From positions 129,992,673 to 130,056,672 of the forward strand of contig NC_133647.1 in NCBI RefSeq assembly GCF_009905375.1: a DNA stretch of 64,000 bases. The letters are read 5' to 3'. Positions 11,101 to 23,446 of this stretch are shown here, piece by piece. This stretch comes from Apium graveolens. Its lineage: Eukaryota; Streptophyta; Magnoliopsida; Apiales; Apiaceae. How positions within the stretch are numbered: the first letter of the stretch is position 1; every line of letters starts with the position of its first letter. The position numbers were made by a program, and so were the translations under genes. The notes under the pieces were generated by a model. It was not told the origin of the DNA and ran no database searches. It was given only the letters and a program-made list of their open reading frames with translations.

Positions 11101-12350
11101 TTAAAATTTACCAACTGTTGAAATGATTTGATGACAGATATAGATAGGGAAGATTGAGGGCTTCAAAACGGCTACTTGAACATTGAAATTGGAGTTCTGC
11201 ATCACCCTCAAATTTGGGTTTGATTCTCAGACTCTTCAAGAACACCAAGAACACATTTTCAAATAATTTTCAGAAAATCAAACTTCAATTACTATATGAT
11301 ATAGAACTCTATTTTTGAAGTATAATATATGAAATTGACCAGAAAAACATGCTCTACAACATGGAATCATCAAAACCCTCAGATAATCACGTCTGCAAAA
11401 ATTTATATTTTATTCACTAAATTATTCGAATTAAAATAATTAAATAAGAAAAATACCTTGACTTCTGGGTCAATACTGATGATTGATTCAGAAAGAAGAT
11501 TTCGAGAGCTTCGTTTTGATATGCTGCACGCCCGAATCGGAGTTCGGTAACGTCCTCATTTGCGCGTTTGATTTTCAGGAACATATCGGTTTCTAGGGTT
11601 TTTACTGTATTTACGGTATTTTAACTGGTTGCAAATGAATAAACGAAATAAATGAAATAAGAAATAGGCTATTTATATTTACGGAATATTGGTTCATTCT
11701 GGATCGTATTGAATCGATAAATTAGTTGCTTAGCCGCTAAGTAACTACAAAATGATCCAAAAATAGATTATTTAGCCGCTAAGTAACTATAAAAACGATA
11801 CAATTTAATACCAGAATTGAATAATTATCAAAACCGAGCTTTTCATAAAACACCATATATGAAAATAATGTAAAATATCACATCTCTCGAGAAAACGGGT
11901 TTTGTTAAATATTGTATCGAAAATCTTGCGCCAGGCCGCGCACGGGTCAAACCGTAATCTAGATTGAAAAAGTTAAAACACGGAAAATGCCCAGAATTAC
12001 CAGATTAGGTCAGGAAGGAGTTTTTGGAAGAGTTTCGGGTTGTAAAAACGCAAAAACGGATAAAGTTGGACGACCCGGATTTATAAAATAATTTTGTAAT
12101 TATTCAGAAAATAATTAATAATTCATAAATTATTATAAAATCATGTAACAATCCAAAAACTATCAGGAAAATATCATAATTATCTATATTTTATTCTGGA
12201 CATATAAAAATTAAAATAGTAAAAAAATATCACATATAAACATCCAAAACATCACTTCAATTACCAGATAATTCACCAAAATTCACATAAAATCAAATAA
12301 ATAATTCAAAATACTTATAATAATAATATTTGAAAATATGGGATATTACA
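8127..12350 (-). mobile_element. solo LTR of a Ty3/gypsy family (LTR-B), 4224 bp
   Basis: On the minus strand it starts TGTAATATCCC (12350) and ends GGGCGTCATA (8127); copy 2 keeps the intact end GGGCGTCACA, so the last CA has mutated here. It is flanked by CTACA on both sides and has no internal region, hence a solo LTR made by LTR-LTR recombination. It has a TATAAATAG box, a C+G-rich stretch (10660-10960) and a very A+T-rich stretch (10370-10640). The LTR at 40231 and a fragment at 38470-38715 belong to the same family. The minus-strand ORF at 10561-10971 is a by-product of its base composition. Confidence 0.88.
11669..11677 (-). promoter_or_regulatory. TATA box of LTR-B
   Basis: TATAAATAG followed by CCTATTT on the minus strand, ~670 bp from the LTR 5' end, in the same context as in LTR-A; the related LTR at 40231 has the decayed form CATAAATAG at about 40865. 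Confidence 0.55.
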
Positions 12351-12355
12351 CTACA
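12351..12355. repeat. target duplication CTACA, right of LTR-B
   Basis: Pairs with 8122-8126. Confidence 0.9.
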
Positions 12356-15300
12356 CCTTTATTCTTGGATAGATGTAAAGTCATATCCATAGGTGTCCTA
12401 GCTTTCTCAAAGTCATCATTAAGAAACTTTTCTAGGATCTTGTCAACGTAATGAGGTTGACTTAGTGCGAGACCCTCTAATATTCTAGAAATTTGAATTG
12501 CTAGAATAACATTTGCTAGTCCCATATCTTTCATGTTTCATCTTGATTTCAACATGTCCTTAGTAGATTTGATCACTTTATCATTGCTTTCGGCAATAAG
12601 TAGATCATATACATATAATATCATCATGACATAACCGCTGTCAGTATCCTTGACATAGCTTTTCTCATTTTCCTTGTAATAGACACAACTATCACATTCA
12701 TTGATTTTGAAGCCATTTGTCAGCATGATCTCATCAAAATTTTCATGCCATTTCATAGGCGCTTTCTTTAGACCATATAGTGATTTCACTAATTTACAGA
12801 ATTTTCTTTCTTGTCCGGGGACAATAAACCCTTCATGTTGTTCCATATAGATTTCCTCATCTATGTCCCCATTTAGAAAAGCTGTTTTCACATCCATTTG
12901 ATGTACTGTTAGATTTCGTATTACAGCGATAGCATACATCATCCTTATGGATGTTATTCTCGTTTCAGGAGAATATGTATCGAAGTAATCAAGGCCTTTC
13001 TGTTGCTTGTATCCTTTGATTACAAGTCTGGCCTTATACTTATCGATAATGCCATCAGTTTTCAACTTTTTCTTGAACAACCACTTGCTACCTAATGGTT
13101 TACAACCGGTTAGAAAATCTAATAATTCCCAAGCATGATTCAGCATAATCGAATCAACTTCATTCTTGGTGGCCTCTTTCCACATAGGCCCATCCGGTGA
13201 GGTAACCGCTTCCTTATAGGTTTTTGGATCACCTTCTTCGAGCAAATATGTCATAAAATTAGACCAATAGGATTTCTCCGTACGTTGTCTTTTGCTCCTT
13301 CTCACAACCCCCACATTTCTCTCTTCACTCTCTTCACTCTCATTATTATCATCTATAGATTCATGAGTTCGTTTAGACGTTGTAGGTTGTTCATTTCCTG
13401 GATTACATGGAAAAGTTGTCTCAAAGGATGAGGCATTCCTTGACTCTATAATGGTATTCTTTTGAATATCAGGAATCTTAGATTCATGAACGAGAATTCA
13501 ATATGCAGTGCTATATAGAGGATATCCGATGAAGATACAATCTAAAGTCTTTGGACCAATCTTCACCTTTTTAGGTGTAGGGATTAGTATATTTGCAAGG
13601 CACCCCCACACTTTCAAGTTTTGATAACTTGGTTTCTTCTTCTTCTATAATATATAAGGACTTACATCCTTATTCTTGCGCATCGTAGTATTTAAGATAT
13701 TATTTACGCTTAAGATGGCTTCCTCCCACATCGACTGCGGAAGTCCAGAGCTTAACAACATCGCATTCATCATCTCTTTAAGAGTTCGATTCTTCCTTTC
13801 AGCCACACCATTTGATTGAGGGGAGTATGGTGTAGTGACCTCATGGATTATACCATATTGTGAACAGAATTCCCCAAAGGGTTCAACATATGCACCTCCA
13901 TGATCACTTCAGTATAGATTTTAAATTTATCTATAGCTTCGTCTTTGCTTTTCAGCAAATATACATAGCAGTATTTTGTACAGTCATCTATGAATATAAT
14001 AAAATACTTATTTCCTCCTCTTGTTGGAGCGAATTTTAAATCACATATATCGCTATGTATTAGGTCTAGCACTTTGGTGTTTCTTTCCACATGTTTAAAT
14101 GATGATCTCGTTAATTTTGCCTCAACACAAGTATGACACATATGTTTTAAATCAATTGTTAATTTTGGTATGTATTCTTTTACACTTAACCTTCTTAAAG
14201 TGTCATAATTAACATATCCTAATCTAGCCGCCATAAATTAGGAGACTCAAGCAAGTAAGCAGAAGAATTCTTCATTTCATTATCGTCCTAAATGGACATA
14301 ACATTGAGCATAAAAGCCCATCAGTTACATAACCCTTACCTACAAACATACCATTCTTAGCCAAAACAACTTTACCTGACTCTATTACAGTGCGAAATCC
14401 ATGCTTATTCAACATAGAACCAAACATCGGGTTCTTCCGAATATCAGGCACATAAAGTACATTCTTCAAAGTCAGATTCTTTCTAGAGGCCATCTTCAAA
14501 ATCACCGTGCATCATCCTTCAATCGTAGAAGTTGCAGAGTTCCCCATGTAGATATTCTCACCAGCATTAGAAATTTGAGGCTAGAGAAAATTGCCTTGTC
14601 CGAGCAAACATGCCTTGTAGCTCTAGTATCAATCCACCATTCCCTTAGATTTAAGCCAACGAGGTTTACTTCAGAGATTATAGCACATAGGTCTATATCA
14701 CCTATCTTCTTGTACACATTATTAATCATGTTTGCTTCCTTCTTCTTGCTGGGCTTCTTGGGATTCTTGCAATCGGCAGACCTATGCCCCATTTTATCAC
14801 AGTTGAAGCACTTTCCTTAAAATTTCGACGGCTTCGAAATTCCTTCTTTGGGTGCCAGCTTCCCCCCTTTCCCAAAATTGTTCTTCTTAGGCTTGGAGCT
14901 CTGGTGCTCCACCACGTTTTCCTTTTCATTGGCAACATTAGTTTTCTTCTCGGATCCTCTGCTGTCTTCTTCGATACAAAGTCTAACGATAAGATCCTTC
15001 ATAGACATCTCCTTACGCTTGTGCTTAAGGTAGTTCTTGAAATCTTTCTAACCAGACGACAACTTTATCATCCCAGCAGCAACTTGGAAGGACCCACTTA
15101 TGAGCATCCCATCAGCATGGATATCATGGATGATCACTTATAGTTCTTGCACTTGACTGACCAGAGTCTTAGATTCCACCATCTTGTAATCAAGAAAGCG
15201 ACCGACGATCCACTTCTTTGCCCCAGCGTCCTAGGTTTTATACATATGGTCAAGTCATTCCCATATGACCTTAGCTGTTGTTTTAGAGCAGTATATGTTA

Positions 15301-15807
15301 TACAATGAATCCGCCAAACAGTTTAGCACATAGTTCAGATAGATATAGTCGGCGTGCATTCAGGCATCCACAGCATACACAGTCTGCATATCACTCTCAC
15401 CAGTGAGCAATGGTACTTCCTTCTTGAGATATCGATCAAGTTTTAGAGTGGTTAGATAAAACAACATATTTTGCTTCCAGCGCTTGAAGTTCGATCCATT
15501 GAACTTATCATTTCTCAGCGTGTGCAGCAGGCACAACAGGATGAGTAGGTGCTATAGGATGCATAGGCGCAACCAGTGGGACAGTCATAACAGGTGTCTG
15601 CACACCGGTATTCTGTCCAAGAGGCACCTAGAACTGTCCAACGATAGTATATCCCCAAGGCGTTCTTCCCTAAGGCACATATCCCGAAGGCACATGTCCA
15701 ACCAGCGGCTTACCACCATCAGGTACCAATACATGTGCTTCAGATGTTATAATATGTGCGTTGGGATCAACCACATCATTACCAGTCATATTGTTCACGT
15801 TCTTCAT
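12351..15807 (-). pseudogene. copia C1 gag-pol, N-terminal part (gag, protease, integrase, RT)
   Basis: ATG at 15807 (MKNVNNMTG) opens a decayed gag. A CX2CX4HX4C zinc knuckle (CFNCDKMGHRSADC) lies near 14780-14825. The protease site at 14622-14630 reads D-T-R where copia has D-T-G. GAG-pre-integrase and integrase follow (14234 to about 13700: CHTCVEAK, LDLIHSDICD, then SPQSNGVAERKN). RT runs from about 13230 (WLFKKKLKTDG, VKTAFLNGDIDEEIYMEQ) to 12351; its catalytic motif at 12604-12615 reads YVYD, expected YVDD. Stops and frameshifts separate the gag blocks and occur near 13490 and 13650. The frame resumes at 8121 beyond LTR-B. Both enzyme lesions make it inactive even without the insertion. 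Confidence 0.85.
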
Positions 15808-15899
15808 TAGTATGTTAAAGAAAAACACGCAAGACAGATTTTTCAGTCACAGATTAAACAAAATAATAAGCTTTAAGATTGTTATGCAATCTGTGCAGA

Positions 15900-16521
15900 A
15901 ACTAAACAATATGTGTATGTGTGTGTGAACAAAATGAACAAACAGAGTAACGGGAAAAGAGGAGAGAATGATATAATCTGAGTCCAATGCATAACTGTCT
16001 CCTTAAAGCTTATTAGCCATCACCGTCGTGTGCGAGCGAAAAGCCTCCCAGGATAAGACAAATTGCAGTGATGTAGAACTGCACTCTCACGGAGCTTAAA
16101 ATAGAGCAAAAAATTATCAACGGAGGAGAGAGAGGTGAGGTTTTGTATTTGGAGGAGAATGTGTTTTTGGTATATCTAACCCTAACACCCTAGAGGTATT
16201 TATATAGGTGTGGATAGACTTGTGCGCTACTCTTTTCCATAATTAAATATCATTAATTATGAAATCAGTGTAATACTTACAATCTACTATATTCCATAAA
16301 TAATCTGAAACATAATCAGATTAAATATATCAAGACATACACCATATCAATTAATCTAAAATAAAATTAAATTAATATATGCCATAATATTTGAGCCAAA
16401 TTCTAGTGGAAAATAATAATTTCCATTATTAAGAGAATATCATCATATCTCACACATTTTTTAGTCGAAATGCTCAAAATATGACTTACCAATATGGGAC
16501 TTATACCCATATTTTCCAACA
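15900..16521 (-). repeat. 5' LTR of copia C1 (inner edge unresolved)
   Basis: The outer edge is clear: the minus strand begins TGTTGGAAAATATGGG at 16521. It includes TATATAAATACCTCTAGGG near 16190-16210, a probable TATA box. The inner edge lies between about 15830 and 16000; I do not see a classical TGGTATCAGAGC primer site, and the 3' LTR that would settle the edge is outside the window. Confidence 0.5.
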
Positions 16522-18320
16522 TGATATATGTCACATATGCGTAACTTGTCAATTCCACAAGAAACCTTTATGAAAGTTATTTAAGAAAAATACTACATAC
16601 ATGTATGCGGGTATCTTCAAAGTGGAGTAGGCTCCTATTGAATAATCTACGTCAAAAGATGATGAGTCGATTATAATCTGAGAACCTATATGAGCATCAA
16701 GAACATTTTGGATAAACTACAAGTATGCTAACAATTAACAGATTGTGAGTATTAAAAACAATTCTTGAAAACAAAAGCGACGATGTGATGGAATAACAAC
16801 AATGATAATAAATTTGTGTAAGAGACCGTTTGAAATCATATGACGATAAAATGGGACTTTATTGTAATGATATATGAGCAATAATTATAAATAATGACAT
16901 GGAGGTTTATTTATTGGCCAAGAATTTGATTAAAGTTAATCATGTTATTTTAAATTTTAGCAAACTTGAAATTGAATAAGAAATGAAATATGTACATCTT
17001 TTGACATGATCTTGAAAAAGTTAGAGCTTATGAAGTGGCTATAGAATAGACTTCATAGGTGATATTTCCGGTATTTTTCCAAAAATGACACATGCTTTTA
17101 TTAAAGTAAATGTACCTAAAAATTAAAAGATTTAGATAAGTTATGCAAAATTTTATCACATCAAAGGGAGTAGTAAGGTTGATGACATATATGCTTTGTT
17201 CGTAATATATAAGATTAATGTAAAATCCAGTCCCATATTATAAAATTCAGAATATCTATATTAGAATAAAATGAAAGAAATGGAATTTCCAAATATAATC
17301 CCTAAGTAGTGGCTCATCTGGCCCATAGATTTTCTCAAAATCTATAGTTCAATTACTCGCAAGTGTATTGTTAATCAATAACGTTGCGAAATGGAAAATC
17401 TTATTTAATGGATAAAATTAGTTAAAAATTTTCTCACCATTATAAATTATAAGGAGAAATTGAAAATACACCTCATTAATTTTTTAACAACATACATATA
17501 CAGCGATAGTGATTCTCATTTGAAAAATGCAGACGTATTTGGAGTTATAGTAACTAAACATCGTCATTTATATTTGATTAGATTATAACCATTAATAATG
17601 TCAGGTTGTATGCCATATTAAAGAATTGGTGAATATCAAATAAATGACTGGTATATTAATACTCAAGTTTTCCTTGTATGTTAATTAAAAGGTCACAAAT
17701 TTTAAGATGATTTTATTTTAAAAAAATTAATGTGGATTTGAGACAAGTTCATTATTTAGTCTACTTAGACTTTGAAGGGTTTTTGATTGATTTTACATGG
17801 ATGAATCTCATCTACTAACTAGCCTAATTACTATATGCTCACTTTAAGTTGAAAATGATCCATTCCGTCCTAAAATAGAAGAAGATACTCTTTGATTTAA
17901 ATTTTCATTTCTAAGTGCAGTTGATGCTCGTATATATCTTATACATAATAAATGATTTAATATTACAATTGTTATGAACTTATTGTAAAATTATTGATGA
18001 ACTATTTTTATGATTTAGTTCTTGCGTAAGGATGCAATCAAGAACCTATTGTAATATTTTTGCAGGATAACTGATCATACACAATTATCTTGACAAAAAG
18101 TCCATAGTTGCGCTTGACTGAATACGCTAGCGCTAGATACATCTATTAGGAATATGTCATAGGCTTGATGATAAGTTCACCAAACCACATTAGTAGATTT
18201 TATTTAGTATTTTTGTAGCTCTCAACATATGATCACCTTAACATTTGTTGAGAGAGTAGCTTATGTATTAATAAGTTTTGTAACACATTTCTGCATTCTA
18301 CAATACCTTAAAGAACTAGA
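16522..18320 (+). pseudogene. decayed copia-like DNA between C1 and C2
   Basis: No ORF survives. The clearest trace is at 17870-17960 on the + strand, where FRP-like, EEDTL and YLSAV.AR.YL-type words recall the copia RT segment that normally reads YLSAIGALMYLAN. Many stops follow. The rest is A+T-rich DNA without recognised features. The call rests on one short resemblance; it could instead be unrelated intergenic DNA with a small copia fragment. Confidence 0.3.
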
Positions 18321-19178
18321 TGTTGTAGGATATTCAAATTTATATTGACTACTAGATTGTTATGAAAAATAGGTTAGCCAATTGTATATATTGGATGCCT
18401 TGTAATTTTGCACAAGTGAAATGGAGTTAACTGCTATGGAAGACTTTCAACGGATGATTCTCCAAGGTTTCGACGGATGATCCAAGTTACATTAAACAGA
18501 TGATTTAGTGAAGTTTCAACGGATGATCCAACAAAGTTTCGATGGATGATCAAATGAAGATTCAACAGATGTTCAAATTTAAATTATAGTTGATAGTGAC
18601 TTGACACTCACATGGGTTGATTAGATGCAAATGGAATGTGGCAGCCTATTTACAGGTTTTAAACAACAAAGAAGCATTTCCATTTCCATGCTTACTTGAA
18701 GAAAATCAAAAATACTCGATGAAAAAATGAAGGAGCATGTGATTAGACAAAGACACATTTCGTTTTATTTGTTTGTCTCATCCACTTGTATCTTGATAAT
18801 ATATAAACCAATAGTAGCTTGTAGTAAATTAAGCACTTGAACTAGAGAAATAGAAAAGGCTGTATCTGGAAATAATTTCTCTTTTCTTTGTAAATCTACT
18901 TGTAAGCAGCTGTGTGCAAATCTTGCATCACAGAGTTCTTGATCTTATATATATATATATATATCTGGTGGAAAAGTTCAATCCACCAAAATGTTTTTAA
19001 ATACTTGTGTTTAATTACTTTGAGTTTGATTACCTCAATATTTTCATTCCGCACTTTTGCTTAATCAAACATTATCTTATATATTTGAGATAAAGTATTT
19101 TTTAAAATTGAAAAAGAAACCAGAATTACATTCAACCCCTCCTTCTGTAATTCTTTGTTAGATTGTTTGGAACTAACA
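18321..19178 (+). repeat. 5' LTR of SIRE-like element C2 (left edge tentative)
   Basis: The right edge is set by AACTAACA followed by AT and the PBS. The left edge is placed at TGTTGTAGGATATTC, a TG start in a suitable position, but no second LTR is present to verify it. It contains repeated ~20-bp words of the type CAACGGATGATCCAA (18449-18575), seen in SIRE-type LTRs, and a (TA)n run at 18949-18963. Confidence 0.55.
18449..18575 (+). repeat. short repeated words inside the C2 LTR
   Basis: Variants of TTTCAACGGATGATCCAA occur about six times, at irregular spacing of 18-30 bp. Probably LTR enhancer-type repeats; function not known. Confidence 0.5.
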
Positions 19179-19180
19179 AT

Positions 19181-19192
19181 TGGTATCAGAGC
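19181..19192 (+). promoter_or_regulatory. primer-binding site of C2
   Basis: TGGTATCAGAGC two bases after the LTR end, complementary to the 3' end of initiator tRNA-Met. Confidence 0.85.
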
Positions 19193-19238
19193 AAGCTCTT
19201 GAAGAACAAAGAGTTTAAAGATCACAACAACTAACAAG

Positions 19239-19285
19239 ATGAGCAGAAAATATGTTGGACTAAAAATCCCATTTCTAGACAAAGA
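19239..19285 (+). pseudogene. C2 gag, first codons, cut by G1
   Basis: ATG at 19239 encodes MSRKYVGLKIPFLDK and breaks at the AAAGA target site; the next codons are at 33289 (KDNNQNWK...), in the same frame. The junction is exact, so the gag N-terminus is certain although it is a small fragment here. Confidence 0.85.
19281..19285. repeat. target duplication AAAGA, left of G1
   Basis: AAAGA here and at 33289-33293 flank the complete element exactly. Confidence 0.95.
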
Positions 19286-21471
19286 TGTAATAACCCCCAA
19301 AATTTTCAACCTTTTGTAACCCTTGTGAATAGTGTTTTAGCTGAATGAGAAAACTTTTCACGCCACACTATGTAGGGGTTCTGTTATGGATATTCTGGGA
19401 TATTATTAGTACTCTATGTGGTATATAAGTGTATGTAAAGATCGTCAGAATCCAATTTCCGAACACTTGGTTTTTCCCGGAAATCCACTAGATATGGAGA
19501 GAATTGAGTATAAGGTAACAAGATAAAAAGGATTTAAATTAAAGGATTATAATAGAGGATCATAAAAAGGAATATAATGTATTGAGAAAGGTTAAGGGAA
19601 CCTAAGTAATAAGATCCCGGGTATGATCCTTCAAACGATAAACGAAAACGAAAGTTAAGCGAACCGTATAACAGATCAGCGGTCATTCGGCAAACGATTA
19701 GGAAGTTAAGCAAAGGGATTAGAGGGAGTGATGTCACCCAACCAATGAGAGGAGGACAAAGAGGGAAAGATGACATCACAACATGACATAGGCATGACAT
19801 GGGAAGGAATGAGGTGTGGTGGCTTTTTAACCACACAAATTCAAGGGCAACAAGTTAATTGACTAAATCAAACACAAAAACAAGACAACCAAGCCAAGCA
19901 AAATCATTTTTCATCAAAATCAAAAAGAACCAAGGCTTTATTCTTGAGAGCTCTCGGCTTTTTACTATTCAAAAGGCAAGGAAATTCAAAAATCAAAGAT
20001 CCAAGCTTCCTAAATTGGTGAGCTAATTCCCTAATCATCTTCATGCATAGTTAGGGCTATATCATGAGTTTAAGCCATCAATTCCTTCTCCATCTTCTTC
20101 ATTTAATCAAAGAAGAAGACTATGAATAGTGTTTTCAAGTTTTTAACTTGAAATTTTTCTTGTTTTCCTTGAAGATCCAAGCATTCCTAAGACTTCTCAA
20201 AGCTTCTTAAGGCTTCCTAGCTCCTCCCACCACTTCAAGGAAGGTATATCATCTCCAAACCCTAGATTCCTATGTATTATAAGATAATTTTGATTAGTAG
20301 GGTGATATTGTAGCTTGATGTTGTGATTTAGAGTTTGGGATTTGAAATGGTATTGAATTGGAATGGTAAATGTTGTTGTTTTGATTAAAAGAACTTAAGA
20401 ATGGTTAAAGTTAAGCTTAGGCATAAGTATGAATGTTAAAATTGAATTGGTTGGGGTTGTTATGATGTGATAAGGATGGATGTTGGTTGTATGTTGGATT
20501 TGAGGTTGAATTGGGTTGGTTTTGAATGGTTTAAAATTGGGAAATCGCGCAAAAATTGCCGTCGTAACGTCCGATTTACTTTAGACTGTTTTTGTGCATA
20601 ACATTAGGACCAGAGAACCCCCTGCTAGATTATGACCATTGCCATTTTTAGATAGCTCATGTTACGAGCTTCGTTTTGATATGTAGTTTATTCGATTCCG
20701 ATGCACGGTTTAGGAGAAACGACCGTTTCAAGTAACGGCGTTTCGCGAACGAAACTTTTCCCCTCGCCTTACTTTGAAACATAGGTCAAAGACCAAAAAG
20801 GGTTAATTAATGTATGAAACATTTATGGTAAGTGTGTTAGGCAGTTGGTAAGACATTCGCGAAGGAATCGTCTTAAAACTCGTAAAGGTTAAATTATTAA
20901 AAATGATGGAGCCGAGGGTACTCGAGTGACTTAAGCGAGTCAGTAAGCGCAAAACAAGCGTTAGAGTCTAAGTTAGTTAAAGTATAGATTTATGAGTGAC
21001 TTTGGTTTAATTCCAACTTGCTTGTTGTTTATAGGTTACCAGACTCGTCTCGAGCCTTTTATCACCCCAAGTCGCTCAGACAAGTTTTCTACCCGTTATA
21101 ACTGTTGTGGTGATGAGTATATGTATTTGCATTATCTTGCGATAGATGCATGTTGGTTAATTAGCAAATGTTGTTATATTGAAGCATGCTGCTATGGTAT
21201 ATATATATGCATGCCTGTTTCGTATTCTTTCCATATATATCTGTTGATTCAGTTGATAATACCTATGCTAGAGGATAGCAGTAATTTGCATGTACCCTTA
21301 GTACAGGGACCCAAAGGTGAAAATATTTTCTAAAACCGGGAGTCGAGGATCCCGAGTAGATTTTGTATATATGGATATAAATATATATATATATATACTT
21401 ATATATATATATATGATCATAGTTTTCAAATCTATTAATCGAATAAGGTTTATTCGGTAACTTTAACTTTA

Positions 21472-21672
21472 TTTTATTATTGAATATTATTTCGAATATT
21501 ATTCGAAGGCTTATGACTCCTTTATATTAAATGAATATTATTTTGAATATTCAATCGAGGGCTTACGACTCTTTTATATTATTTATTGAATATTATTTGA
21601 ATATTCATTCGAGGGCTTATGACTCAGTTTATATTATTTGAATATTCATTTGAGAATCTATGACTCCGATTA
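21472..21672 (+). repeat. imperfect ~60-bp tandem repeats in the G1 LTR
   Basis: About four units of the type GAATATTATTTGAATATTCA followed by TCGAGGGCTTATGACTC and TTTATATTA. The counterpart in the 3' LTR is 31491-31712, where the last unit is ~16 bp longer; this accounts for much of the LTR length difference. Confidence 0.7.
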
Positions 21673-22167
21673 TTTGCTGAGATATATTCTTTATTTTATT
21701 AAAGAATAAGGTGTAAATAATCAAACTTATTTTCGATTATTCAAATAAAGATAGTACTTTCATATAAGTATATCTTTGGTTATTTAATACTCGTTTCAAG
21801 TATAAGTTTTAATACTTCTACTTCAATTATTTTTATAAAGATTATTCTTTATGGGAATATTTTTTAAATAATAATATTCAGTCATTTTCTAATTCTGGGG
21901 ACTGATTTACTTCATTAAATCAGCTTTACTCCAAACACTTTATAAAGTGTTTTCGAGTCTTCAAAATGATTTTTAAAAGTTAGAGCGGATCCCAAAACTC
22001 ATTTTTATATTTAAGATCTTCCTTTTTAAGGGGATTTAAATACTCGCTCAAAACCTGAGGGATCCGGCTCTGTGGTGTATTTTATATTCGCAACACGGTT
22101 GCAGTTTTGGTAAATGAATTGATTACTTACCCAACGTTCGGGAAGTAAGTCCATCTATTGAGTCGGC

Positions 22168-22264
22168 ATAAGCAACATGGGCTCAATGGGCGTCCATGAT
22201 AGTGTAAGTGGCTCAGTGGGAGTCCATCAAATGCATAAGTGACTGAGTGGCAGTCCAACATAAG
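22168..22264 (+). repeat. three ~33-bp repeats in the G1 LTR
   Basis: The words GGCTCAATGGGCGTCCA, GGCTCAGTGGGAGTCCA and GACTGAGTGGCAGTCCA follow each other at ~33 bp; the 3' LTR has the same at about 32208-32305. Confidence 0.6.
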
Positions 22265-23238
22265 TTCCTATTACGACCAGGGTGATGACCAGTGGGGAAT
22301 TCGTCCATCTACTAGTAGAAAAGGTTACTTATTGGTATCTTTGCCTGATCAGCAAGATATCTGGTTTATGCCAAATTCTTTTCCTTTCCAAATTTATTGG
22401 ATATTGCAATTCTGTTCATACTTTACATGACAGAGGTTTTCAGGAAATTGTATAAAGAAGATGTATATGTGGATATATATATATATCAGAACTTAATGAA
22501 GTATATCATGACTTCATTTACTTTAATAAAATTTCAAAGATTTAATCTATTCAAATCTTGTCTTGTAGTCTCATCTATGTGATGAACTGTTGAAAACTCT
22601 TTATACTTTGAACAGTGGTAGTTCAAGTAGCTTTATAAATGATATAAGTGTAGTGAAGTATTTGGTAACTTCATCCCTTGTTTTTACTTATATCTAGTAA
22701 GTAATTATCTTACACTTGATAAAAGATTTTAGTAAGTATCCATTTAGATACTTATATTATTGTTATCACTATGTATTATCTTGCGAGCTGTAAGGCTCAC
22801 TCTTGCTTTATTTCTTCATCACACAACAACAGTTAGGAAAGATGGCCAGACTCCAACAGACCCAGCGCAAGCGCGTGGGAAGCGTCCCGCGTCTTCCCGA
22901 TGATGTTGTAGCTGCTATAGCTGTAGAGGTAGATCTATTGTAGATCAAACCATCTACTTTTGAGAATCAATTATGTATAATTATAACTTATGGCAGATAA
23001 TGGCAATTAACTGTAAATTTATCAAGTAATCGTTTTGGGTTGTAATAACTTTTAAATTGTGGATTCAAAGACTTGTACTTATTTCAATTTCATCTCTGAG
23101 ACTATAACGGGTTGTGGTGTGTGTTAGTGTGGGGTCACAATATAAGGTTATTATTATTAATTAAGTGAAGTGATATTGTGGAAAGAAAGACCGTGACGAC
23201 CCAGATCCCCGACCCCGGATCTGGGGGTGTTACAGAAA

Positions 23239-23251
23239 TGGTATCAGAGCT
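23239..23251 (+). promoter_or_regulatory. primer-binding site of G1
   Basis: TGGTATCAGAGCT, four bases after the LTR end; complementary to the 3' end of initiator tRNA-Met. Confidence 0.92.
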
Positions 23252-23446
23252 AAGCGTTATAAACCTCAGAGATGATGCGTCGATATAATAACAAACTCAA
23301 AAAGATAATAAGAACTCTTGCCAAGTTCATGGTCAGACTAATTAAAGTAGTGCTGAAAGTTAAAACCCTTACGGGAACCCTTATAAGTATCATGATAGTA
23401 ACTTAACTCGTTTAATGTGTAGGCGCCTGAGATAGAGGACCCTGAG

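Larger units (their letters stand above)
6840..16521 (-). mobile_element. Ty1/copia element C1, minus strand, interrupted by LTR-B and truncated by G2
   Basis: Read right to left: LTR-like 5' end TGTTGGAAAATATGGG at 16521, gag from 15807, protease, integrase and reverse transcriptase to 12351, then solo LTR-B (8127-12350), then the rest of RT/RNase H (8126 to about 7450) and a 3' noncoding tail to 6840, where the G2 LTR begins. The domain order protease-integrase-RT-RNase H is that of Ty1/copia. The 3' LTR would be beyond G2, outside the window. Several stops and altered catalytic motifs show it is dead. Confidence 0.85.
19286..23234 (+). repeat. 5' LTR of G1, 3949 bp
   Basis: Starts TGTAATAACCCCC and ends GGGGGTGTTACA, with matching imperfect terminal inverted repeats. 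Essentially identical to 29318-33288. It contains imperfect ~60-bp repeats (21472-21672), (TA)n runs near 21380-21412 and three ~33-bp repeats (22168-22264). Open frames on either strand, such as 19534-19836 minus and 20992-21333 plus, are short and have no protein-like features. Confidence 0.95.

Noticed and set aside
14401..15810. Plus-strand ORFs over the copia C1 gag region
   Set aside because: Antisense shadows of the minus-strand gag and protease.
19534..19836. 100-aa minus-strand ORF repeated at 29566-29868
   Set aside because: It lies in the G1 LTR; conservation only reflects the identity of the two LTRs. No domain or codon bias.
20992..21333. 113-aa ORF in the 5' LTR, also as 31051-31362
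   Set aside because: LTR sequence without protein features; Cys/Tyr/Ile-rich composition from TA-rich DNA.
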